NCBI RefSeq assembly: GCF_016864575.1
Contig: NZ_CP044125.1
Span: forward strand, 3,206,001-3,270,000
Direction of reading: 5' to 3'
DNA: 64,000 nt
DNA from: Rhizobium sp. BG4
GTDB taxonomy: Bacteria > Pseudomonadota > Alphaproteobacteria > Rhizobiales > Rhizobiaceae
How positions within the stretch are numbered: the first letter of the stretch is position 1; every line of letters starts with the position of its first letter. The notes under the pieces were generated by a model. That model did not search any database and was not told where the DNA came from. It saw only the letters and a program-made list of their open reading frames with translations. The translations under genes and the position numbers were made by a program. Below are positions 34,542-43,236 of the stretch, one piece after another.

Positions 34542-35381
34542 CTAACCGCCCTGCGATTGGCGCCAGGCGTTGAATTCGGCGATGGTTTTGGTGCCGATCT
34601 GCTGCATGACCGAGGCCGGAACGCCGGCCCAGGGGTCCTGAGCGGCAGAGGGGACCTTCTCCTCGCCCTGAATGCGGTGCAGGCGGCCGCCGCTGCTGTC
34701 GAGCACATCCCAGACATAGGTCACCGTCACATTGCCTTCGTCGGTGAAGGCGGAGAGATAGCCCTTGAGAATATAGTCGCTGCTGTTGTCGGTGGAGCTC
34801 TTGATCGACAGGCCGTGCGAACGCGCCTCGGAGCCGAGCTGGCGCGAGAGCGGCGTGACGGCCTGAACGGGGGCGCCGATGATCGGCAGGAAGCGGACGG
34901 TATTGCCACGGGTCGAGCCCGACTCCACCGGATCGATGGCGGCGACCTGTTGCGCCTCTTGCTGTTGCGGCTGCTGTTGCTGGCGGTGCGGCGGCGGCGC
35001 CTGGTCGCCCATGTCCTGTTCTTCGGCCTCGGCATTGGAGAGCGGCTCGCTCTCGACGGCCTCCGGGGCGCGGTAGGCTTGCGGCCGCGCCGACATTGCA
35101 TCGGCCTGCGCCTGCATGGTCGTCGGCGGTGCGCCGGGGCCGGGGCGGTAGGCCTGGTTATAGGCGGGGTGGTAGCCTTCCTGCGGTTCGGCGGCAAAGG
35201 CCTGGCGGGATTGCGATCCAGCCATGCGCTCGACTTCGCGCTGGGTGACCGGCGAAGAGCGCGGCGGCATCGAGGAATCGCCGATATCGACGAGAGGCGT
35301 CATCGCATCGGTCGTGTTGCAGGCGGCGAGCAGGCTGGCGAAGCATGCAAGAAGTGCTGGCGCAGTCAACGATCGCGTCAT
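34542..35381 (-). CDS. Lipoprotein of unknown function, Gln/Pro-rich middle
   Basis: The 279-aa precursor has a lipobox (FASLLAACNTTD). The middle (about 75-145) is disordered and Pro/Gln-rich (HRQQQQPQQQEAQQV). The C-terminal 110 residues form a compact domain: SRQLGSEARSHGLSIKSSTD, then SDYILKGYLSAFTDEGNVTV and YVWDVLDSSGGRLHRIQGEE. That domain resembles periplasmic alpha/beta lipoproteins of rhizobia without an assigned function. It is probably an outer membrane lipoprotein. Confidence 0.82.
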   Translation of the reverse strand: MTRSLTAPALLACFASLLAACNTTDAMTPLVDIGDSSMPPRSSPVTQREVERMAGSQSRQAFAAEPQEGYHPAYNQAYRPGPGAPPTTMQAQADAMSARPQAYRAPEAVESEPLSNAEAEEQDMGDQAPPPHRQQQQPQQQEAQQVAAIDPVESGSTRGNTVRFLPIIGAPVQAVTPLSRQLGSEARSHGLSIKSSTDNSSDYILKGYLSAFTDEGNVTVTYVWDVLDSSGGRLHRIQGEEKVPSAAQDPWAGVPASVMQQIGTKTIAEFNAWRQSQGG

Positions 35382-35480
35382 CCTTCCAGCTTTCCTTCCG
35401 TCATTTGCATCAGCCCCGCCCAGATTTATGCGGGCGGGGATGGTCTTGTGTCAATTCCGGATTCTTGCCGGTGAAGTCTC

Positions 35481-36632
35481 TCAGGCGCCGAGGAAGTCCA
35501 GCGAATGACGCGACAGGGTGCGCGGCCCCTCTGTTGTCGTCAGATAGGTCTGGCCGAGCGTCATGGCGGTCCCGCTGTCGGAATCGGCGATGATCATGTG
35601 GACGAAGAGCGACATGTTCGGCTCGATCGGCTGCGGATTGCCGACATGGAACATCTGGTGCTCCATCCAGGACGGCGAGAAGCGGGCGCCGAGCGAGTAG
35701 CCGCAGGCGTTCAGGCGGTGGCGGGCAAGGCCGCGCTCGTCCATGATCTTGGCATGCATGTCGAAGACATCGCCGAAGGTGTGGCCGGGCTTCAGCACGG
35801 TTTCGATCGCCTGCAGGTTTTCCAGGCAGGCGCTGTAGAGCTCGCGGTGGCGGTGGGTCGGCTCACCGACGACGATCGTGCGCATCATCGCTACGTGATA
35901 GTGGGCGTAGGTGCCTGCCCATTCGATCGTCAGCTGGTCGTTGGCATCGAGCTTGCGGCGGCCGGCCTTGTAGCGGCAGAGCAGGGCGTCGGCGCCGGAG
36001 CCGATGATGTATTCATTGGCCGGATAGTCGCCGCCGCCGCTGAAGACGGCGCCCTGCATCGCGGCCAGAATGTCGGCTTCGTCGGCGCCTGGCTTGGTGA
36101 GGCGGATTGCCTGGTCGAGCGCATCGTCGGCGAGTGCGGCGGCACGTTCCACATAGGCGACTTCGGCCGGGCTCTTGATCAGGCGCAGGCGGCTGACGAG
36201 ATAGGAGGCGTCGCTGATCTGGCCGAAGCTCGCAAGCTGGGCATCGAGCAGGCGGGCGACGCGGCCGGTCATGCCGTGCGTGTCGTATTCGACGCCGATG
36301 CGGGCGCCGAGCAGGTCCATCTCGACCAGCAGGTTCTTGAGGTCGAGCGTCGGGTCGGCGTTAACGCGGTCGACCCAGACATGGACGTTGTCGAGGATCG
36401 AGGTGTGCTTGGCCTGGCGAAGATCGGCCGAGCGGGTGATCAGCGCCATCGTGCCGTCAGCCTTGACGACCAGCGTCTGGAAGAAGCAGTAGCCGAAGGT
36501 GTCGTAGCCGGTCAGCCAGTACATGCTTTCCTGCGCGAAGATGAGGAGGGCATCGAGCTTCTCCTCGCGCATCTGGTCGGTGACGCGGGCGAGGCGGCTT
36601 GCGAATTCGCTCCGTTCGAAGTGCAGTGCCAT
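35481..36632 (-). CDS. M24-fold (creatinase/ectoine hydrolase-like) protein
   Basis: From ATG at 36632 the 383-aa protein has the creatinase N-terminal domain (LDALLIFAQESMYWLTGYDT) and a pita-bread domain (LIKSPAEVAYVERAAALADD; NEYIIGSGADALLCRYKAG). The canonical metal ligands of Xaa-Pro peptidases are not seen: IEWAGTYAHYHVAMMRT, ACGYSLGARFSPSWMEHQ and LFVHMIIAD occupy their places. This fits metal-free relatives such as creatinase and DoeA-type ectoine hydrolase. It is the last gene of the lgt cluster, 4 bp after pgeF. Confidence 0.85.
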   Translation of the reverse strand: MALHFERSEFASRLARVTDQMREEKLDALLIFAQESMYWLTGYDTFGYCFFQTLVVKADGTMALITRSADLRQAKHTSILDNVHVWVDRVNADPTLDLKNLLVEMDLLGARIGVEYDTHGMTGRVARLLDAQLASFGQISDASYLVSRLRLIKSPAEVAYVERAAALADDALDQAIRLTKPGADEADILAAMQGAVFSGGGDYPANEYIIGSGADALLCRYKAGRRKLDANDQLTIEWAGTYAHYHVAMMRTIVVGEPTHRHRELYSACLENLQAIETVLKPGHTFGDVFDMHAKIMDERGLARHRLNACGYSLGARFSPSWMEHQMFHVGNPQPIEPNMSLFVHMIIADSDSGTAMTLGQTYLTTTEGPRTLSRHSLDFLGA

Positions 36633-36636
36633 GGTC

Positions 36637-37470
36637 TCAAATCTCCCTGATGCTAATCGCTGAAATCTGGCGGCCGTAATCCGGCTCGTTGTTGTGGGTG
36701 GTGCGGCGGTACGAGAAGAAGCGCTCGCTATCCGGATAGGTGCAGAGCCCGACGCTTTCGGCACGAACGCCTGCCTTCGTCAACCGCGCGACCGTCAGGC
36801 CCGGAAGGTCGAACATCGAATGTCCGGGTTTTTCCGACGGGATAAAATACTGCGCGTAGGCAGCATCCTGTGTGACAAAGCGCTCGACGAATTCCGGGCC
36901 GACTTCGTAGCTCGCCTGGCTGATCGATGGTCCCAGGCAGGCGACGATCGCCTCGCGCCGGGCGCCCAGTTTCTCCATGGCGATGATCGTGTTTTCGAGC
37001 ACACCTGTCAGCGCGCCCTTCCAGCCGGCATGGGCGGCACCGATGACCCTGTTTTCCGGGTCGGCAAACAGGATCGGGCCGCAATCGGCGGCAAGCACGC
37101 CGAGCACGATGCCGGGTGTGGCGGTGACGAGCGCATCGGCCTGCGGGCGGTCGCCGTCGTAATCGGCATCGACGGTGACGGCATCGGGCGAATGGATCTG
37201 GTGGACGGTCGCGAGCTTTTCGAGCGGCTGGCCGAACCAGGCGGCGACCCGCCTGCGGTTCTCGTTGACGCGGTCTCGGTCGTCGTTCGAGCCGAGGCCG
37301 ACATTGAGGCCGCGATAGAGGCCTTCTGAGACGCCGCCTTCGCGGGTGAAGTAGCCATGGCGGATCGCGTCGCCCGCCGCCTGTTGCAGCAGCGCGCTTT
37401 CGATCGGTGCGGGTGAAGCCGCGTTTTGCATCAGCGATTCCGGGGTGTTTAGAACGGGTTCATTGTTCAC
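36637..37470 (-). CDS. pgeF: Peptidoglycan editing factor PgeF / multicopper-like laccase-fold protein
   Basis: The 277-aa protein has GLYRGLNVGLGSNDDRDRVN, the metal-site motifs HQIHSPDAV, LAADCGPILFAD and GAAHAGWKGALTGVLENTI, and a C-terminal CTYPDSERFFSYRR. Family members bind zinc or copper with two His and one Cys; PgeF corrects misplaced Ser in peptidoglycan precursors in E. coli. The N-terminal extension of about 13 residues could be trimmed to ATG MQNAAS. It lies in the lgt cluster. Confidence 0.92.
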   Translation of the reverse strand: MNNEPVLNTPESLMQNAASPAPIESALLQQAAGDAIRHGYFTREGGVSEGLYRGLNVGLGSNDDRDRVNENRRRVAAWFGQPLEKLATVHQIHSPDAVTVDADYDGDRPQADALVTATPGIVLGVLAADCGPILFADPENRVIGAAHAGWKGALTGVLENTIIAMEKLGARREAIVACLGPSISQASYEVGPEFVERFVTQDAAYAQYFIPSEKPGHSMFDLPGLTVARLTKAGVRAESVGLCTYPDSERFFSYRRTTHNNEPDYGRQISAISIREI

Positions 37471-37531
37471 CGGATCGTCCGGTGAAGCATTGTTGATTGC
37501 GCCGGATGTTGGCGCAGGGCGGCGCGCTCTG

Positions 37532-38641
37532 TCAATCCACCGGACGGAACGGCATGAGATCGACGGCGGGATAGGAGACCGCCATCGCTTTGAAGAGCTC
37601 GCCCATCCGGCCCTCGCCAGAGCCTGCCAGGCGGTCCACGGCGCTCTGGATGATCTGCTGCGTGCGAGGTTCGCGGTCGCGGCCGAGCGCGGCGGCGCGA
37701 TCGAGAATACCGAGGCCGACGAGGAGGTCGCCCTGATGCAGGGCGCCGTTCAGATGCAGCCCGGCGCCGACGGCGGTGCGGGCAAGATGCTCGAAATCCA
37801 CGTGGCTCGTCAGGTCGGCTTCACCGGGGTTGGCGAGCGGCGGGTCGAATTCGTGCATGCGAACGGCCTGCAGCGTGTCGCCGAAGCCGCTGACGAGGTG
37901 GCCGTAGTCGATCGCAAGCGCGGTGCCGCCGAAAGCCTTGAGACGCTCGCAGATGGCGAGCATCACCGACTGGCGCGCCGGCGAGAACTCAAACAGCGTG
38001 CCCGCCGGCATCGACTGGGCGCCATCCGGGAGGAGGGCGGGGTCGATGGTGGCGACACCCGCCGCGAAGACAAGCTCGTCGTCCGCGCCGAGGCCGACCA
38101 TGCGCTCGCGAAAGCCGGTCTGCGTCTTGACGAACTGGCGGATCGGGATGGCGTCGAAGAGTTCGTTGGCCGCAATCAACGTGAAACCAGGCGGTACTTC
38201 GTCGAAATCGTTATGCCAGGTGATCTTGCCCTCATGGGCTTCCAGCGTCTGGCTCTGGACGTCGCGCAGGCGCTCGCTGGTCTCTACCAGATGCACGCTC
38301 ATGTTCTCGAAGAGCGGCGGGGCGAGGCGGGCGATGACGCGCAGCATGTCCGACATCATCGTGCCGCGGCCGGGGCCGATCTCGACGAGGCGGACACCAG
38401 CCGGCGTGCCGTGCTGCTGCCAGGCGTGGACGATAAAGACGCCGATCATCTCGCCGAAGAGCTGGCTGACTTCGGGGGCAGTGACGAAATCGCCGGAGCG
38501 GCCGAAGGGCTCGCGGACCCGATAATAGCCGTGTTCGGGATCGGCGAGGCACAGCGAGAAGTAATCGGTCACGCTGATCGGGCCGTTCGCCTGGATGATC
38601 GCCTTGATCTTTTCACCGAGTGCGGTGGTCATGGTGGTCAC
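37532..38641 (-). CDS. NDUFAF7/MidA-type SAM-dependent methyltransferase
   Basis: The 369-aa protein has the DUF185 signatures YYRVREPFGRSGDFVTAPEV, then SQLFGEMIGVFIVHAWQQHG, the SAM-binding VEIGPGRGTMMSDMLRV, and IAANELFDAIPIRQFVK. The mitochondrial homologue dimethylates an arginine in a complex I subunit. It starts 12 bp after lgt and is in one transcription unit with lgt, pgeF and the M24-like gene. Confidence 0.92.
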   Translation of the reverse strand: MTTMTTALGEKIKAIIQANGPISVTDYFSLCLADPEHGYYRVREPFGRSGDFVTAPEVSQLFGEMIGVFIVHAWQQHGTPAGVRLVEIGPGRGTMMSDMLRVIARLAPPLFENMSVHLVETSERLRDVQSQTLEAHEGKITWHNDFDEVPPGFTLIAANELFDAIPIRQFVKTQTGFRERMVGLGADDELVFAAGVATIDPALLPDGAQSMPAGTLFEFSPARQSVMLAICERLKAFGGTALAIDYGHLVSGFGDTLQAVRMHEFDPPLANPGEADLTSHVDFEHLARTAVGAGLHLNGALHQGDLLVGLGILDRAAALGRDREPRTQQIIQSAVDRLAGSGEGRMGELFKAMAVSYPAVDLMPFRPVD

Positions 38642-38653
38642 GTCCGGTCTGCG

Positions 38654-39502
38654 TTAGTTCTGCAGCGCGACCTGGCGGCGGGCGCGCACGATCGCCCAGA
38701 GGCCGAGCAGGATCATCGGGAAGGACAGCACCATCCCCATGGTCAGCCAGCCTGTGCCGAGCAGATAGCCAAGCTGCGCATCCGGCTCGCGGAAGAATTC
38801 CACGAAGATGCGTGACAGCGCATAGCCGCAGACGAAGACGCCGGAAATGAGGCCCGGCGATTTCAGGGCGCGGAAGCCGTAGATCAGAAGCGCCAGAACC
38901 GAGAGCAGCACGATGCCTTCGAGACCGGCCTCGTAGAGCTGGCTTGGATGACGGGCAAAGGGACCGCCGCTCGGGAAAACGACTGCCCAGGGCACATCCG
39001 CGAGACGGCCCCAGAGTTCGCCATTGATGAAATTCGCGATGCGGCCGAAGAACAGGCCGATCGGCACGACACCGGCGACGATATCGAACAGGCTCCAGAT
39101 CGGGATGTTGTTCTTGCGGGCAAAGAGGATCATGGCGAGCGTCGTGCCGGTGATGCCGCCGTGGAAGGACATGCCGCCGTTCCAGATCTGGATGGCGCGG
39201 ATCGGGCTCTCGATCACTGCCGGCATATCATAGAAGAGGATATAGCCGATGCGGCCGCCCAGCACGATGCCAAGGGCGGCCCAGACGACGAAGTCGTCGA
39301 GCTGGGTCTTGGTGATCGGCGAGGCGTTTGCCGGCCAGAGACTGTCATTGCCGGCGAGGCGGCGTGCATAGAACCAGCCGAGCATGATGCCGACGACATA
39401 GGCCAGGCCATACCAGTGAATAGCGAGCGGCCCGATCGAAAAGGCGATCGGATCGATATCCGGAAATGGCATGATTGCCATGAGATTGGCTGCAGTCGGC
39501 AA
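38654..39502 (-). CDS. lgt: Prolipoprotein diacylglyceryl transferase
   Basis: The 282-aa membrane enzyme has the Lgt signature [14 protein letters not shown], with the essential HGGITGTT in the preceding region. About seven membrane helices are present. It moves diacylglycerol to the lipobox Cys. TTG at 39502 has a GGGAAAG just upstream; ATG at 39481 is the alternative start. Several lipoprotein genes in this window are its potential substrates. Confidence 0.97.
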   Translation of the reverse strand: MPTAANLMAIMPFPDIDPIAFSIGPLAIHWYGLAYVVGIMLGWFYARRLAGNDSLWPANASPITKTQLDDFVVWAALGIVLGGRIGYILFYDMPAVIESPIRAIQIWNGGMSFHGGITGTTLAMILFARKNNIPIWSLFDIVAGVVPIGLFFGRIANFINGELWGRLADVPWAVVFPSGGPFARHPSQLYEAGLEGIVLLSVLALLIYGFRALKSPGLISGVFVCGYALSRIFVEFFREPDAQLGYLLGTGWLTMGMVLSFPMILLGLWAIVRARRQVALQN

Positions 39503-39694
39503 GGCTTTCCCACCCGTTGATGTGCGCGGACCATGGCGTTGCGATACGAGGCGGTCAAGTCGATTGTGAGGCAGTGCAGGGCGAGGCGGGCTCTTATCCA
39601 GAGCAAAGCGCTTGCATCCTTAACGGCGAAGCCCTACCTCAATTTCAGAGGCTTCGAGCCTGAAGAAACATGTCGTGCGAAGGAGAAAACCGCC

Positions 39695-39955
39695 ATGACG
39701 ACTGGAGCAAACCGCATCATGGACGAATTCGCAAAGCTGATGACCGATGCAGCCGGTGCTGCCCAGGGCGTGCGCAAGGAGGTCGAGACGGCCTTCAGCG
39801 CGCAGGCCGAGCGCTGGCTGAACAGCATGGACGTCGTCAAGCGCGAGGAATTCGAGGCCGTGCGCGAGATGGCGATCAAGGCGCGCGACGAAAACGATGC
39901 GCTGCTGGCACGAGTCGCCGCTCTCGAAGCGCAGCTCGCCGCCAAGAAGAAGTAA
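39695..39955 (+). CDS. ubiK: Ubiquinone biosynthesis accessory factor UbiK (BMFP/YqiC family)
   Basis: From ATG at 39695 (AAGGAGAAA upstream) the 86-aa protein has an amphipathic start (RIMDEFAKLMTDAAGAAQGV) and a C-terminal coiled coil (FEAVREMAIKARDENDALLA; VAALEAQLAAKKK). This matches BMFP proteins, which form trimers, fuse membranes in vitro and assist the Ubi complex. It diverges from lgt. Confidence 0.9.
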   Translation: MTTGANRIMDEFAKLMTDAAGAAQGVRKEVETAFSAQAERWLNSMDVVKREEFEAVREMAIKARDENDALLARVAALEAQLAAKKK

Positions 39956-40351
39956 TTCCCGTTTTGCTACAAGATGTGGTGTGGCGCATTTGCGACACGC
40001 CGCATCTCAGACCAAAAAATCAGGTGCCTTTATCCACCTGTGGACACTGCCAAAAAAGCCAATGGGCAGAGTCATTTATATCCCCCTCCTGAATCCGATT
40101 TCGAGAAGCTGTCCACAGTACCTTTCGGGAAATAAGGCAACCGGGGGCTGGCTTGTCGCCGGTCTGATTATACACTGATTTTAAATGATGATTCGAACCG
40201 GACGGCGGTAAGCTCCAGGCAGGTTTTCTGCGTTAAGCCTGGGTTGCGGTTCAAGGGTCATCGAATTGGTGTTCCGGTATTTGCGTGTGTCTTTTCTTGT
40301 GTTGTGTAGACCCAAGTCAGTCGCATTCAATCCCGGTCAAGAAGGTGCTGC
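39956..40351 (+). other. Intergenic region upstream of ybjN with DnaA-box-like sequences
   Basis: No ORF or RNA gene is supported in these 396 bases. Three DnaA-box-like 9-mers stand out: TTATCCACC (40030-40038), its back-to-back reverse partner GTGTCCACA (complement of 40039-40047) and CTGTCCACA (40109-40117). They match TTATCCACA at 8, 7 and 7 of 9 positions. An AT-rich stretch (TTATACACTGATTTTAAATG, about 40168-40187) follows. It may be a regulated promoter for the rightward genes. Confidence 0.5.
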
Positions 40352-40852
40352 ATGAGCCTGATGGAATTGGAATTCGAGCGTCAGTCGAACCCGGTCGATA
40401 TGATCGAGTACGTCGCCGCCAATAATGACTGGGCATTTGAACGGTCAGGCGAGGACGAGATCGCGATGACGGTCGAGGGGAAGTGGGCCGATTACCACAT
40501 CTCCTTTTCCTGGATGGAAGAGTTTGAAGCTCTTCATCTCGGTTGCGCCTTCGATATCAAGGTGCCGGAAAACCGCGTCAACGAAGTCACCAAGCTGCTG
40601 GCTGCCATCAATGGCCAGGTGCTGATGGGCCATTTCGACCTGTGGCGCCAGGAAGATGTCATCATCTTCCGCCAGTCGCTGCTGCTCGCAGGCGGCGCCG
40701 AGCCCACCAACCGTCAGGTCGAAGTGCTGCTTTCGAGCGCGCTCGATACCTGCGAAGCCTATTATCAAGCATTCCAGTTCGTCATCTGGTCCGGCCTCGA
40801 TGCCGCCAAGGCGATGGAAGCCGTTCTTTTCGAAACCGTCGGCGAAGCGTAA
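40352..40852 (+). CDS. YbjN domain-containing protein
   Basis: The 166-aa protein has the YbjN (DUF1790-like) pattern ANNDWAFERSGEDEIAMTVE, then FSWMEEFEALHLGCAFDIKV and LLAAINGQVLMGHFDLWRQE. This fold resembles type III secretion chaperones. It is widely kept in alphaproteobacteria next to proC; its exact role is unknown. proC starts 5 bp downstream. Confidence 0.9.
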   Translation: MSLMELEFERQSNPVDMIEYVAANNDWAFERSGEDEIAMTVEGKWADYHISFSWMEEFEALHLGCAFDIKVPENRVNEVTKLLAAINGQVLMGHFDLWRQEDVIIFRQSLLLAGGAEPTNRQVEVLLSSALDTCEAYYQAFQFVIWSGLDAAKAMEAVLFETVGEA

Positions 40853-40857
40853 TTCTC

Positions 40858-41676
40858 ATGTCCAGCGTCTCTGCAGATCCTATCGTTCTCATCGGTGCCG
40901 GCAATATGGGGGGCGCGATGCTCTCCGGCTGGCTGAAGAACGGCGTCCCCGGCTCCTCCGTGGTCGTCGTCGATCCCGGCCCGTCGCCGGCAATGATGAA
41001 GACGATCGAGGATGCAGGTGCGACGCATGTGACGGCGGCTCCTGCCGGTCTCAAGGCCGGCGTGCTGTTCATCGCGGTCAAGCCGCAGGTGATGGAAGCG
41101 GTGCTGCCGCCGGTGAAGCATGCGGTCGGGCCGAATACGGTCGTGGTTTCGGTCGCTGCCGGCAAGACGCTCGGTTTCCTCGAGAAGCATCTCGGCGAGG
41201 CCGCGATGGTTCGCGCCATGCCGAATACGCCTGCCATGGTCGGCCGCGGCGTCACCGGTGCTTTCGCCAATGCCAAGGTCAGCGCCGAACAGCGCGACCG
41301 CGTTCATTCTCTTCTTCGCGTATCCGGTCCTGTTGAGTGGGTTCCGGCCGAGTCCGACATCGATTCCGTTACGGCGCTGTCGGGCAGCGGCCCTGCTTAC
41401 GTGTTTTATCTCGTCGAGTGCATGGCTGAGGCAGGCCGTAAACTTGGCCTGCAGGCGGACCTCGCCATGCGTCTTGCACGGGAAACGGTCGCGGGGGCTG
41501 GTGAACTTCTCCACCAGTCCCCCGACGACGCTTCCAAGCTTCGCCAGAATGTTACCTCTCCCGGCGGAACGACCGCTGCCGCACTTTCCGTATTGATGGC
41601 GGAGAAGGGGATGCAGCCGCTGTTCGACGAGGCTCTTGAGGCCGCGCGCACGCGCGCCCAGGAACTGGCGGGCTGA
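40858..41676 (+). CDS. proC: Pyrroline-5-carboxylate reductase
   Basis: From ATG at 40858 the 272-aa enzyme has the Rossmann motif VLIGAGNMGGAMLSGWL, then RAMPNTPAMVGRGVTGAFAN, and the P5CR signature near DDASKLRQNVTSPGGTTAAA. It makes proline from P5C with NAD(P)H. The longer upstream frame overlaps the YbjN gene and is rejected. Confidence 0.97.
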   Translation: MSSVSADPIVLIGAGNMGGAMLSGWLKNGVPGSSVVVVDPGPSPAMMKTIEDAGATHVTAAPAGLKAGVLFIAVKPQVMEAVLPPVKHAVGPNTVVVSVAAGKTLGFLEKHLGEAAMVRAMPNTPAMVGRGVTGAFANAKVSAEQRDRVHSLLRVSGPVEWVPAESDIDSVTALSGSGPAYVFYLVECMAEAGRKLGLQADLAMRLARETVAGAGELLHQSPDDASKLRQNVTSPGGTTAAALSVLMAEKGMQPLFDEALEAARTRAQELAG

Positions 41677-41684
41677 GGCGGATC

Positions 41685-42026
41685 ATGGCTGACGAAATCA
41701 CCTATGCCGATTTCGAGCGCGTCGACATCCGTGTCGGCACGGTCATCGAGGCATCGCCCTTTCCGGAAGCGCGCAAGCCGGCGATCAAGCTGCTGATCGA
41801 CTTCGGCCCCGAGATCGGCGTCAAGAAGTCCTCGGCGCAGATCACCGTGCACTATACTCTCGACAACCTCGTCGGCCGCCAGGTCCTCGGCGTCGTCAAC
41901 TTTCCGCCACGCCAGATCGGCCCTTTCCGCTCGGAAGTGCTGACCCTCGGCTTCGAGGACGAAGCCGGCGCGATCGTACTGGCGGCAACGGACAAGCCGG
42001 TGCCCAACGGCAAGAAGTTGATGTAG
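41685..42026 (+). CDS. csaA: tRNA-binding chaperone-like protein CsaA
   Basis: The 113-aa OB-fold protein reads YADFERVDIRVGTVIEASPF, then ARKPAIKLLIDFGPEIG, KKSSAQITVHY, VVNFPPRQIGPFRSEVLTLG. This is the EMAP/Trbp111 domain of CsaA, a tRNA-binding protein with proposed secretion-chaperone function. It follows proC by 8 bp in the same direction, so ybjN-proC-csaA are probably cotranscribed. Confidence 0.95.
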   Translation: MADEITYADFERVDIRVGTVIEASPFPEARKPAIKLLIDFGPEIGVKKSSAQITVHYTLDNLVGRQVLGVVNFPPRQIGPFRSEVLTLGFEDEAGAIVLAATDKPVPNGKKLM

Positions 42027-42043
42027 CGCCGACGCTGGCCGAT

Positions 42044-42072
42044 TTGACACGGTATACGCTGTCTATACAATA
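42044..42072 (+). promoter_or_regulatory. Promoter with small inverted repeat before the BrnT-like toxin gene
   Basis: TTGACA (42044-42049) is a consensus -35; ACAATA (42067-42072) lies 17 bases later. The inverted repeat GTATA/TATAC (42052-42056, 42064-42068) sits between them and could be an autoregulatory operator. The toxin ATG is at 42081, leaving a very short or absent leader. Confidence 0.5.
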
Positions 42073-42080
42073 CCTGCTCT

Positions 42081-42380
42081 ATGAAGCTATCTTGGAGCGT
42101 CGAGAAGAACAACCAACTCAAGGCTCATCCTGATCGCGGCATCTGCTTCGAGGATATCGTTGCGGCTATCGATCACGGCGGGCTGCTGGATGACGTTGCT
42201 CACCCAAATGCCGACCGGTATCCTGGGCAGCGCGTTTTGGTCGTCTTCTGCAATGGTTACGTCTATGGCGTTCCATATGTTCAGCAGGATGACGGCACGT
42301 TGTTTCTCAAGACGGCATTTCCAAGCCGTCTTCTTAAGAAGCGGTATATGGGTGGTGATGACAATGGCAAAAAATCCTAA
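42081..42380 (+). CDS. BrnT-like type II toxin
   Basis: The 99-aa protein begins MKLSWSVEKNNQLKAHPDRG, then CFEDIVAAIDHGG, and has YPGQRVLVVFCNGYVYGVPY and FLKTAFPSRLLKKRY. This pattern, with a W-x(3)K-N start and a small beta-rich core ending in a basic segment, resembles BrnT-like ribonuclease toxins. The next gene overlaps it by 17 bp and encodes an RHH-type antitoxin, as in brnTA (toxin first). Confidence 0.8.
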   Translation: MKLSWSVEKNNQLKAHPDRGICFEDIVAAIDHGGLLDDVAHPNADRYPGQRVLVVFCNGYVYGVPYVQQDDGTLFLKTAFPSRLLKKRYMGGDDNGKKS

Positions 42381-42645
42381 GGTCGGAGCCTTTCTCGATG
42401 ATGAGGAAGAGGAGTTCATCGAACTCTTCGAGGGGTCGGATGTGGCGCTCGTCAGCGGCTTGACGGACGAACGGCGCAAAGAGATCGAGGCGATGGCCCG
42501 GTCGACGATGAACGACGAGCGGGAGAAGATTTCGCTGCGCGTTTCGCGCGCTGATCTCGTGCGGCTGAAGTCGCGTGCGATGCAGGAAGGCATTCCCTAC
42601 CAGACGCTGATCAACTCGCTGATCCATAAATACGTCAGCAGCTGA
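42364..42645 (+). CDS. RHH-type antitoxin partner of the BrnT-like toxin
   Basis: From ATG at 42364 (or 42358) the 93-aa protein has an acidic N-terminus (AFLDDEEEEFIELFEG) and a C-terminal CopG-like DNA-binding part: EKISLRVSRADLVRLKSRAM, then QEGIPYQTLINSLIHKYVSS. This domain order (toxin-binding acidic region first) is found in BrnA-type and COG5304 antitoxins. It overlaps the toxin gene and is probably coupled. Confidence 0.82.
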   Translation: MAKNPKVGAFLDDEEEEFIELFEGSDVALVSGLTDERRKEIEAMARSTMNDEREKISLRVSRADLVRLKSRAMQEGIPYQTLINSLIHKYVSS

Positions 42646-42650
42646 GCCGA

Positions 42651-43229
42651 TCAATGAATATCGCGCGAGACCGGGTCGGTCAGCGTGAAGGAATGGAAGG
42701 TTGCCTCGAAGTCCGTGCGTTGCGGTGAGCAGAAGGCGGGGCCGACCATCAAGGTTTCGATCGCGGGATCGAACCACGCAAGGCGCGCCATGCGCCATTC
42801 GGTCATGACATCGGTGCGGTACTGGATGAAGAGGGCGTCGCCGTTGCGGGTGACGCGGGCCGACATCTGCGCGAAGGCGTGGTCGATGCGGAAGGCGGAC
42901 CAGTCGGAATTGCCGTTGGTGACGACGGTGCTGAAATGCATGGCGCTGTCGGTATATTCGATCCCGCATTTCATCCAGCGGCGCTCGTCAGCGCGGATCA
43001 TCAGGCCGGCCTGATCGTAGAGCGCTTCGTAGCGGCCTGAGAAAGTGACTTCGGCGGTGAAATCGCCCTTGCGCTGCTGATGCAGGAAATGGCCGTCGTC
43101 GCGGTGGAAGCCGTAGTAGGTGCCTTGCCAGAAATCGGTCTTCTCGCCGGAGCGGGCCTGCAGCGCGCCGTTGCGGATTTCCGCCGAGGGCGGCGGGTTG
43201 AGCCAGGTCATTGCCTCGAAATTGCTCAT
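42651..43229 (-). CDS. DUF1349 domain-containing protein
   Basis: From ATG at 43229 the 192-aa protein shows the concanavalin-like DUF1349 pattern: FTAEVTFSGRYEALYDQAGL, then IRADERRWMKCGIEYTDSAM, HFSTVVTNGNSDWSAF and VGPAFCSPQR. The family's substrate is not known; many are lectin-like. It begins 7 bp after the histidine kinase gene, so it may be regulated or cotranscribed with it. Confidence 0.88.
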   Translation of the reverse strand: MSNFEAMTWLNPPPSAEIRNGALQARSGEKTDFWQGTYYGFHRDDGHFLHQQRKGDFTAEVTFSGRYEALYDQAGLMIRADERRWMKCGIEYTDSAMHFSTVVTNGNSDWSAFRIDHAFAQMSARVTRNGDALFIQYRTDVMTEWRMARLAWFDPAIETLMVGPAFCSPQRTDFEATFHSFTLTDPVSRDIH

Positions 43230-43236
43230 CGGAAAC

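Noticed and set aside
39956..40351. Chromosome origin suggested by DnaA-box-like sites and an AT-rich stretch
   Set aside because: The usual alphaproteobacterial neighbours (hemE and others) are missing and matches are imperfect; a regulatory role is simpler.
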